42,562 nt of DNA from the NCBI GenBank assembly GCA_945893045.1, contig CAMDEA010000062.1:1-42562 (forward strand), written 5' to 3'. Made by a program: the position numbers and the translations under genes. The notes under the pieces were generated by a model that ran no database searches, was not told where the DNA came from, and saw only the letters and a list, made by a program, of their open reading frames with translations. Positions 28,601 to 33,961 of this stretch are shown here, piece by piece. The DNA is from Planctomyces sp. SH-PL62. Lineage in GTDB: Bacteria; Planctomycetota; Planctomycetia; Planctomycetales; Planctomycetaceae. Position 1 is the first letter of the stretch. Each line of letters starts with the position of its first letter.

Positions 28601-30170
28601 CGAACGCCGAATAAGCCACGTCATCGAGTCGATGTGGTGTGACGCTCAAGAAGTCAGCATGACGCAGCGCCAGCGTTCGCAACGAATTGCGGTTGGCCGC
28701 GCTGAGCAAGTACAAGGACTCGCCCAGCGTAGGTTGGGACTCCGTCCCGACCACTTTCAATCGGCGGTCTACGCTCAGCGGATCCGGACGGAGCGGGTCG
28801 GGACGGGGTCCCAACCTACTTTCGGCCGGCTCTTGTAGCACGACATGCGCGTTGGTCCCTCCCGCGCCGAACGAATTCACTCCCACAAACCACGGATGGT
28901 CGCCGCGTTCCATCGGCGTCGTCCGAGTCGGCACTTCGAGTCTGAGATTCTCCCAGTCGATCTCGGGATTCGGTTCGTGGAAGTGTAAGTTCGGCGGAAC
29001 GATGCCATGCTGCGCCGTCAAAGTTCCTTTGATGAAACCCGCGATTCCCGCGGCTCCTTCCAGGTGTCCAATGTTGGTCTTCACCGAACCAATCAAGCAG
29101 GGCTGACTGGCGGGGCGATCGCGTCCCAGCACGGCTCCCAAAGCCAGGCTTTCGATCGGATCGCCAACGGGCGTGCCCGTGCCGTGAGCTTCGATGTAAT
29201 TGACCGTCAACGGATCGACACCAGAATCGGCATAGACCGTCTCCAGCATGGCGATTTGAGAGAACACGTTGGGTACGGTGAAACCTTCCGGCAGATAGCC
29301 ATCCTGATTCACCGCCGAACCGCGCACCAAAGCGTAGATCGCATCGCCGTCGGCAAGCGCTCGTTTCAACGGTTTGAGAATGACGATGCCCGCACCTTCA
29401 CCACGGACATATCCATTGGCCGATGCGTCGAATGCTTTGCAATACTGATCCGGATTCAGAAACCCGCCCCTGGACATCATGATCGACGATTCCGGCCGCA
29501 GCATCAGGTTGACGCCGCCGGCAATCGCCATGTCCGCTTCTCCGCCCCACAGACTACGGCAGGCCAGATGCACTGCCACCAGCGAACTGGAACACGCCGT
29601 GTCGAGCGAAACGCTCGGCCCCTTCAGATTGAAGTCGTAAGAAATACGGTTCGCCAACGGCGAGACGGAGCAACCCATCGCGACATACCGATTGATCTCA
29701 TCGCGATGTTCGCTGGCCGTTTGCATGCAGAGGTAGTCGTACATGAACGACCCCATGAAGACCGCCGTGCGTGAGCCGTCCAACTGGTCGCGCCGCAGGC
29801 CGGCATCTTCCATCGCTTCGTGTGTGACCTCCAATAACACGCGCTGCTGCGGATCAATGCGCTGAGCTTCCGTCGGAAAGTATCCGAAGAACTCGGCGTC
29901 GAACTGATCAACCCCTTCGATGAAGCCACCCTTGGCGTTGCGAATGCACCCTACCTTTTCCGAGTTGGTGTCGTGAAAGCGTTCGTGATTCCAACGGTCG
30001 TCCGGCACATCGCAAATCGCGTTGAGGCCCCGCAGCAATGCGTCCCAGTAAGCCGTCGGCGAGTCGATGCCACCGGGGAAACGGCAGCCGATGCCAATGA
30101 CGGCCAGGGGTTCGCGTTGATTCGGATCGACGTGAGGAATTGGTTTTGACAGTCCGAGTGGCGGTGACAT
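22680..30170 (-). CDS. Single-module fully reducing type I polyketide synthase with thioesterase
   Basis: This 2496-residue iterative-type PKS would build a reduced polyketide or fatty-acyl chain from malonyl-CoA. Domains and active sites: KS (20-450; Cys193 in DTACSSS, His329, His369); AT (570-880; Ser664 in GHSIGE, His767 in AYHSHHM, a motif as in fungal malonyl-type reducing PKSs); DH (930-1215; His967 in HxxxGxxxxP, Asp1139); structural psiKR (about 1230-1450); ER (about 1515-1825; HSAAGGVGGAA); KR (1840-2090; GGASGFG, Tyr1995 in NYAASNF); ACP (2125-2200; Ser2163 in LGLDSLML); TE (2245-2475; Ser2323 in GHSFGG, Asp2430, His2458). No methyltransferase is present. The start ATG has GGAG six bases upstream. 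A phosphopantetheinyl transferase must come from elsewhere. Three palindromic repeats lie in frame in linker regions. The gene diverges from a secreted propeller/LRR gene and converges on the AAA kinase, a possible regulator by proximity only. Confidence 0.96.
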   Translation of the reverse strand: MSPPLGLSKPIPHVDPNQREPLAVIGIGCRFPGGIDSPTAYWDALLRGLNAICDVPDDRWNHERFHDTNSEKVGCIRNAKGGFIEGVDQFDAEFFGYFPTEAQRIDPQQRVLLEVTHEAMEDAGLRRDQLDGSRTAVFMGSFMYDYLCMQTASEHRDEINRYVAMGCSVSPLANRISYDFNLKGPSVSLDTACSSSLVAVHLACRSLWGGEADMAIAGGVNLMLRPESSIMMSRGGFLNPDQYCKAFDASANGYVRGEGAGIVILKPLKRALADGDAIYALVRGSAVNQDGYLPEGFTVPNVFSQIAMLETVYADSGVDPLTVNYIEAHGTGTPVGDPIESLALGAVLGRDRPASQPCLIGSVKTNIGHLEGAAGIAGFIKGTLTAQHGIVPPNLHFHEPNPEIDWENLRLEVPTRTTPMERGDHPWFVGVNSFGAGGTNAHVVLQEPAESRLGPRPDPLRPDPLSVDRRLKVVGTESQPTLGESLYLLSAANRNSLRTLALRHADFLSVTPHRLDDVAYSAFARRSHYAHLLAVVGQSTQDVEDKLRKFADGEVNPLTLTTTITRKKRPKLAFVFSGQGGQWPRMGLQLMQREAVFRKWMETIDLLFLRLAGWSLLSELRKEDAQSKVSDTVVVQAAVMAIQIALVKLYEHYGIRPVGFVGHSIGEVAAGFASGALTLKQAVQVIFLRSQAQNRASGKGGMLAVGLSLEDARKLIEGYAGLVSIGAVNGPEMLTLSGDSEPLEQIAQLLEARGVFNRPVRVQVAYHSHHMEPIKGIMLKSLAQVQGAKATTLLYSSVTGKRADGKHLNADYWFQNARQPVLFTNALNSMISEGFDTFVEIGPHPVLVSGSEALIQKRGANAVIVPSMTRKEPEAVVFLQSLARLAARGLEPNTELMFGADRRYVRLPKYPWQHVRHWFEPPAAAELRRGRFEHPFLKRQTQLVTEEGLAVWDAALDVQKFPYLRDHQVDGEIVFPGTGHLDLAWAVASEQFRHESFFLENLHFDSPLILPDNSRHPLEVRLEIVSEEGDYRLCSRPADATAESPWSRHSSGRINTAQDRFEKSTTSLADLKEQFREAEPQSVEQFYENLHEAGLAYGEKFRCIQQLQESGHEWLAQLQLLDELAHEAKRNYIHPALLDSCLHVLFAEVHLDGNPDRTYLPYRIDRVRFHRRPTQNVWSHVRITRNDEHYLCSDTLIFDDDGELVAEVLGLVCKRLVGAGSRQTDTLYAGCYEYRWIPAARDAELHGRIFDTTRAVLIADESGVATELATRFAAENIQPLMIRISDGRGLDELLADVPLDRRTLIVFAAGVERAARLLESTGEPPVLRWTGLADCSAVPSLLQLAQTLHKREGVPRLFVVTNGAAGVAGDQQLDLGQAILHGMSRVIKNECSNVPLTVIDLSATIAPCEVDALYHELLHSHRDRDESEIALRGEKRYVHQLVSVDRDSAEQAALSEEEGVGGAYRADLRDPGMLDNVVFRRLPPTSTHFVSGTALAAGNSPENVDPELPVASANPLKVSAIGLPADEEVEIAVQAAALNFKDIMNALGLLPENAVSGGLASDRLGLEVAGRVLRTGRLVQHVKAGDDVIARVANGFSGRVTAPGHCVAHRPQRLTPQQAAAIPVVYITAWYSLHHLARMARGETVLLHSAAGGVGGAAIQLAQRAGAIVIATAGTKEKRAYLRQLGVQHVFDSRSLDFYNDVMEVTGGRGVDVVLNSLTGRFIAQSMKCLAPFGRFIEIGKSDIYRNNKLSLEQLGENISYFVVDVDRLAAQKPELHQQVLTDVVALFERGELEPHEITEFPVSKLVEAMKFMTRAAYRGKIVLNMQNDRVPTLPPRTATFRPDRTYLISGGASGFGLVIARWMVDRGARHLVLLSRSGAKSIEDGAAINAMKELGAEIVIARADVSDAGAVRQLIERIQRELPPLAGVIHGAAVLDDASIPTMDMARFARVFGPKAQGAWNLHEATLAAGADLDFFLTLSSISSVFGVIGQLNYAASNFFQDALAHYRRQRGLPATSVNLGLLGQYAGMSKSENDERNVVTLLESHGMLVMPLADVLGKLEAALIQQPVQRMTARFDWSRFRTAYPHLVRDARFVELMSAAALARGSRQNRSNLRTTLAELEPDQQPVRLQQELAAVFGRILDALPEKIDVSVSIDNLGLDSLMLTELQVWIVRLLDINLPLIKLLKGPSIATLSADLLVQLDNSDTTDTATEKASSQSSATFTLAQLEGVKVLNPWLIRGGGNADAPIRLICFHSMGVGASLFTKFLLAPPDDCDILAVQTPGRENRMTEPVAESVDQLVDQIVPQLLPLFDRPVVIWGHSFGGIVAGEVIRRLRDRHHREPVHFLVTGTMAPHLIHVWQNRTVILKSVAADNSPEYLMSLSRFVDDPEFIKSILPNFRRDWPLLKNYRFQPLLRLNCPITAFAARQDEVVYADEVREWAQHTDGGFELIEVDGDHWFLNRNRELITAAIRELAGRYQRSEANHVVPSVVTVAH
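25632..25692. repeat. In-frame inverted repeat at the psiKR-ER junction of the PKS
   Basis: The arms 25632-25653 (GGCGCTAGCCACCGG...) and 25671-25692 pair at 21 of 22 positions around a 17-base spacer. They encode about residues 1493-1513 of the PKS (TALAAGNSPENV ... VASANP), just before the enoylreductase domain. The frame stays open, so the repeat has become a linker. Confidence 0.9.
26188..26241. repeat. In-frame inverted repeat inside the psiKR region of the PKS
   Basis: The arms 26188-26209 and 26220-26241 (right arm contains CAGGCGAGCCGCCCGCTCTA) are reverse complements with three mismatches near the outer ends, and the loop is 10 bases. The 54-base unit covers about residues 1310-1328 of the PKS (ERAARLLESTGEPPVLR), a surface loop of the structural KR half. 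Confidence 0.82.
28729..28819. repeat. In-frame inverted repeat in the KS-AT linker of the PKS, family B copy 1
   Basis: The arms 28729-28751 (GTAGGTTGGGACTCCGTCCC...) and 28797-28819 pair at 22 of 23 positions with a 45-base spacer. The unit encodes about residues 451-481 of the PKS (SRLGPRPDPLRPDPL ... VGTESQPT), between the ketosynthase and acyltransferase. The left arm is identical over 23 bases to the intergenic repeat arm at 41712-41734. Confidence 0.93.
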
Positions 30171-30361
30171 GGGACACTCCTACAGCGACCAGTGGACCGC
30201 CTTTTCCGATGGTCTGCAAGGCTGAGGCGTCACGCACGTCCAAACAATCATCGTCGCGACTCTTGTGGCCCTCAAAGTGCTTCGGGTCCAATGGTCGCAC
30301 AGCAACTGTTCGGGGTCAGGCACCGGCTGCCCAACTTCACAACTCGACGAGGACTCGAACG

Positions 30362-32506
30362 ATGATCTTTCGACCGACCGGCTTTTTACTAGCGTGCATG
30401 CTCGTGGCCGCCGTTTCGTTGTGGACGACTTCTGCACGCGCCGAGGAACCGACCGGCGAATTGGCTCAGCGGTTGGCGGGCGTGAAGTTCGATCATTACT
30501 CCGAGGCCCCCGGCTATTCGGAAGGACCGACGTGGCGGGTTGGCGACGTCTTCTTTTGCAGCGGGGCGTTGCTGCGAGTGACCGCTCCCCAACAGGTCCA
30601 CAAGTACCTGGAGATCGGCCCGGCAGGAACGGTGTTGCTCGCCAACGGGCACATGCTGATCTGCGACAACAAGCACAAGGCGTTGCTCGATCTCGCACCC
30701 GACGGAAAGCTGGGGGTCGTCGCCGAGCGATTTGAAATGGAAACACTGCTCAGCCTCAACGATCTGACGGTCGATGCGCGCGGCAATGTTTACTGGACCG
30801 ACCCGGATGGCTCGTCGCTCGATAAGCCGGTCGGGCGGTTGTACCGAGTCCGTCCCAATGGCCGAGTCGAGCGGATCGCCACCGGCCTCGCGTTCCCGAA
30901 CGGCATCGAGGTCGATCCGGCCAGCAAGTTTCTGTATGTCATCGAATCGCAGTCGAAGAAGATCCTGAGATACCCGTTGCCCGCCGACAACGAACTGCTC
31001 GGCAAGCCGGAACTCTTCTATGACCTTGGTGGCTCAGGCGGCGATGGCTGCACGTTCGATGCGGCTGGCAACTTATGGGTCGCGGACTTTCATCGACCCG
31101 ATACGAAGAATGGACGCATTACAGTCCTCAGTCCAGAGGCCAAGGTGCTCGCCTACCTTCCGCTGCCGAGCAAGGTCGTCAGCAACATTGCGTTTGGCGG
31201 AGTCAATCACGATGAGATTTATTGCACGACCGGTGATCCACCAGGCGTGTTTCATGCCAAGGTCGGCGTCAAAGGTTTCGCCGGTCATCCCGGCAAGCCG
31301 TTGCCGATCTCGCGTTACTTGAACGTCGTCCCGCTCAAACCGCACGCTGACGCGATGACACTGCGTCAGATGGCGAAGCTCGCCGCCGAAGCGAAACTCG
31401 AAGAGGGCAAGTTTGCAGCAGCGACACGGCAAGAACTCGCAGGGCTCGCGCGGAGCCTGACCGATCCGCAGGTGCGCGGCGACACCGAGAAACTCCTGCC
31501 CGCGTTCGAGTTAGCCGCTGACCGTTCTCAGCGCGATCGCGTATTGCTCGCCGAAATCAAACGGCTCAACGGTAAAGTCACGCTCGACGTGGTCGCACCG
31601 GATTGGCTCCGCTCGATCGCCAGTGACGAGGGGTTGCCGGTCTTCGGCCGCATCGTCGAGATCGAACTCAATGAACGCACCGACGGCCACAAAGACCCCG
31701 AACCGAAGAAGCTCTCCGATCGAGTCACCGACGATTGGCTAAAGCAGCTTGCCGGCCAGGATCAACTGCGGAGACTGGAAGTCTCCGGCACCGCCGTCAC
31801 GAGCGCCGGGCTGATTTATCTCAAAGAGCTGACGAACCTGGAACGGCTCAACGTCTGCCTGACCGCGTGCGACGATCGTGGCTTCGAGCATCTCGCCGGG
31901 ATGACCCGCATGAAACGCATGACAATCTGCGCGTCGAAGATCACCGGATCGGGCTTCGCGCACCTGCAAGGCATGAAACAGATCGAGTCGATCAATCTGC
32001 ACTCCGCCCCCGCCAGCGACGCGGGACTCGCAGCGATCGGCAAGCTCACCAGCCTGAAGCGTCTGGAGGTCGTTCACACTAACGTGACCGACACCGGGCT
32101 GAAGCATCTCGCCGGCATGGTCAATCTCCAGCAACTGCACGTTCACGGCAAAGAGACGACCGCCGAGGCATTTCCGTTTCTCAGCAAGCTGCGCGAGTTG
32201 TACGAACTCGACATCTACGACCGCGCCGCGAGCAATCAAACCTGTGAGCAAATCGCCCGCCTGCCGAAGCTCCGCAAGCTGATGCTGGTCACTGGCAACT
32301 TCGACGACGACGGCGTGAAGCATCTTGTGAACGTCACAACACTCGAAGAGGTCACGCTGGATTCCGCGCGCGTCACCGATGCGTCGATCGAACACCTCGC
32401 GAAACTGCCAAACCTCCGCAAGCTACATCTCGGCCCAGCTAAACTCAGCGCAGAGGGAAGGCAACGACTGGCAACGCTGCTTCCCAAAACGGTCATCACC
32501 CCGTGA
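30362..32506 (+). CDS. Secreted SMP-30/gluconolactonase-like propeller with C-terminal leucine-rich repeats
   Basis: The 714-residue exported protein begins with a signal peptide (MIFRPTGFLLACMLVAAVSL ... SARA, cleaved before EEPTGE). The first part (about 30-330) is an SMP-30/gluconolactonase-like six-bladed propeller, with SEGPTW, LNDLTVDARGNVYWTDP, FPNGIEVDPASKFLYVIES and FDAAGNLWVADFH. This family includes lactonases that bind Ca2+. Residues about 480-714 are leucine-rich repeats of the bacterial LKHLAG / DAGLAAIGKL type, with roughly nine repeats of about 24 residues. I chose ATG 30362 (upstream GAGGA about eight bases away, followed by an ideal signal peptide), although the frame is open upstream to about 30140. 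It is transcribed divergently from the PKS, with 191 bases between starts. Fusion of the two folds suggests binding or degradation of an extracellular substrate (inferred). Confidence 0.88.
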   Translation: MIFRPTGFLLACMLVAAVSLWTTSARAEEPTGELAQRLAGVKFDHYSEAPGYSEGPTWRVGDVFFCSGALLRVTAPQQVHKYLEIGPAGTVLLANGHMLICDNKHKALLDLAPDGKLGVVAERFEMETLLSLNDLTVDARGNVYWTDPDGSSLDKPVGRLYRVRPNGRVERIATGLAFPNGIEVDPASKFLYVIESQSKKILRYPLPADNELLGKPELFYDLGGSGGDGCTFDAAGNLWVADFHRPDTKNGRITVLSPEAKVLAYLPLPSKVVSNIAFGGVNHDEIYCTTGDPPGVFHAKVGVKGFAGHPGKPLPISRYLNVVPLKPHADAMTLRQMAKLAAEAKLEEGKFAAATRQELAGLARSLTDPQVRGDTEKLLPAFELAADRSQRDRVLLAEIKRLNGKVTLDVVAPDWLRSIASDEGLPVFGRIVEIELNERTDGHKDPEPKKLSDRVTDDWLKQLAGQDQLRRLEVSGTAVTSAGLIYLKELTNLERLNVCLTACDDRGFEHLAGMTRMKRMTICASKITGSGFAHLQGMKQIESINLHSAPASDAGLAAIGKLTSLKRLEVVHTNVTDTGLKHLAGMVNLQQLHVHGKETTAEAFPFLSKLRELYELDIYDRAASNQTCEQIARLPKLRKLMLVTGNFDDDGVKHLVNVTTLEEVTLDSARVTDASIEHLAKLPNLRKLHLGPAKLSAEGRQRLATLLPKTVITP

Positions 32507-32524
32507 CCCCTGACTTCACCTTCT

Positions 32525-33313
32525 CTACAAACAGGTCCAGCCACCATCGACCATCAAGTTCAGGCCGGTGACATAGGCGGAGGCGTCCGAGGCTAAGAAG
32601 ACCACGGCTCCGTGGATGTCGTCGTTGCCCAGCATTCGGCCGACGGGAACGCGGCGGCAGTATTGATCGACAAACGGCTGCGGCTGGTCGTCGAAGTAGC
32701 CGCCGGGGCTGATGCAGTTGGCTCGTACCCCTTGCTTGCCGTAGTAGCAGGCCAGGTAGCGGGTGAAGTTGATCATGCCCGCTTTGACGAAGTTGTACGT
32801 CGGCGGTTGGACCATCGTGGTCCCTGCGTAGATCGTTGGATCGTTCGAGACGACGCCGTAGATGCTGGAGATGTTGATGATCGACCCGCGCCCCTGCCGC
32901 ACCATGTCGGGCAGGAACTGCTGGCAGATCAAGAACAGGCCGGAGAAGTCGCCGGCGGCGGCCTTCATCCAGACTTCCGGGTTTTGATCTTCCAAGCGCC
33001 CCGCGTGGCCATCGCGCGTGAGGGCGCTGTTGACCAGCACGTCGAGCCGGCCGAAGCGGTCGATCACGTCGCGGTGTAATTGGCGGATCGAATCGGGATC
33101 GGACAAGTCGAACTGCATGCCGTGTGCTTCGTGTCCGGCGGAGCGCAATGACTCGGCGAACTGCTGGTTGGCCTCCAGCGAACGAGACGCGGTGATGACG
33201 GTCGCTCCGGCTTCGGCGAGCGCCTGTGAAATGCTGCTGCCGAACAACGGGCCTGCGCCGGCCGTGACCAGCGCGATGCGTCCCTTCAGCGAGAATCGGT
33301 CGAGGATGCTCAT
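32525..33313 (-). CDS. SDR-family NAD(P)-dependent oxidoreductase
   Basis: This is a 262-residue classical short-chain dehydrogenase. The cofactor loop near the N-terminus is VTAGAGPLFGSSIS (a TGxxxGxG variant with Ala for the first Gly partner). It continues with the LVNSAL element, catalytic Ser in NISSIYG, and Tyr-x-x-x-Lys in PTYNFVKAG. The C-terminal motif is SAYVTGLNLMVDGGWT, typical of 3-oxoacyl reductase-like SDRs. ATG 33313 follows a GCAGGAG; an in-frame upstream extension to 33349 overlaps the previous gene and lacks support. It starts seven bases after the stop of the HMA-domain gene, so the two are almost certainly co-transcribed. It converges on the propeller-LRR gene 18 bases away. 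The substrate cannot be read from the sequence. Confidence 0.93.
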   Translation of the reverse strand: MSILDRFSLKGRIALVTAGAGPLFGSSISQALAEAGATVITASRSLEANQQFAESLRSAGHEAHGMQFDLSDPDSIRQLHRDVIDRFGRLDVLVNSALTRDGHAGRLEDQNPEVWMKAAAGDFSGLFLICQQFLPDMVRQGRGSIINISSIYGVVSNDPTIYAGTTMVQPPTYNFVKAGMINFTRYLACYYGKQGVRANCISPGGYFDDQPQPFVDQYCRRVPVGRMLGNDDIHGAVVFLASDASAYVTGLNLMVDGGWTCL

Positions 33314-33320
33314 GGTTGAT

Positions 33321-33899
33321 CTACTCCTGCGGCTTGAATTGCACGCCACGTTGCTTGAGGGTCATTTCGATTTCTGTGCGGTCGATCTTTTCGGGGTCGA
33401 TGAGCGCGGTGAGCTTCCCCTCTTTGAAGCTGGACGTCGCCTGCTCGACTCCTTTGAGCCGATAGACCATCTCGTAAACTGCGAATGAGCACGCTTTGCA
33501 GTCGAGTCCGACGATCGGGATCTCGATCAGCTTGAGCTTGTCTTTCTCGATCGTCCGCAGCGGCTTCGCGCCGAACGTGTGCCGCGTGGCGTTTCGCAGT
33601 TCGTTGTCGAAGCGTTCGATGATCTGCTCGGGCTTCGCGCCGGGAAAGGTTTTGGCGGGGTCGTAGTCAAAGCTCGCTTCGGCGTTCTTGAAGTCGATGC
33701 TGACCAGCTTGAACTGCGGGAGCTTTTGCTCAAAGACCTCCCGCAGATCTTTCTCTCGATCCGGTGCGAAGAGGCCCGTGATCTGATGCTTGATCAACTT
33801 CGGCTCTTCGGCCGTTGCTGGGGACAGAATCCACAAGAGAGACAAAATCATGGCCACAAAATCATGAAACGCAAAAACGCGACGACGACGATGACGCAT
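33321..33899 (-). CDS. Exported heavy-metal-associated (HMA) domain protein
   Basis: The product is small (192 residues from ATG 33899) and exported, with two ferredoxin-like HMA-type halves. The signal peptide is MRHRRRRVFAFHDFVAMILS ... SPATA, cleaved before EEPKL. The first half (KHQITGLFAPDREKDLREVF...) lacks cysteines. The second has GLDCKACSFAVYEMVYRLKG with the metal-binding CxxC. ATG 33899 is preferred because GAGAGG lies six to seven bases upstream; ATG 33944, inside the repeat, would add a 15-residue leader. The hydrophobic core of the signal peptide is encoded by a repeat arm (33841-33868). It lies between the DUF1592 cytochrome gene (17-62-base gap, depending on start) and the SDR gene. 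A copper/zinc-binding or redox-supply role for the cytochrome is possible but unproven. Confidence 0.8.
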   Translation of the reverse strand: MRHRRRRVFAFHDFVAMILSLLWILSPATAEEPKLIKHQITGLFAPDREKDLREVFEQKLPQFKLVSIDFKNAEASFDYDPAKTFPGAKPEQIIERFDNELRNATRHTFGAKPLRTIEKDKLKLIEIPIVGLDCKACSFAVYEMVYRLKGVEQATSSFKEGKLTALIDPEKIDRTEIEMTLKQRGVQFKPQE

Positions 33900-33953
33900 C
33901 ACACACCTCTCAGACTTTCTTGTCTTCATCATTATGTGAACCATGATTTTGCC
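33841..33953. repeat. Imperfect inverted repeat, family C (GGCAAAATCATG), copy 1
   Basis: The left arm 33841-33868 (GACAAAATCATGG ... AAAATCATGAA) and right arm 33925-33953 are reverse complements with a few mismatches and one indel, separated by 56 bases. They span the 5' end of the HMA gene, from 9 bases past the DUF1592 stop into the signal-peptide codons. They are the same family as 36531-36613 and 37452-37481. Confidence 0.8.
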
Positions 33954-33961
33954 AACCTGCC

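Noticed and set aside
30140..30361. N-terminal extension of the propeller-LRR protein
   Set aside because: It would put 74 residues before an ideal signal peptide and reads into the PKS start region; ATG 30362 has a GAGGA upstream.
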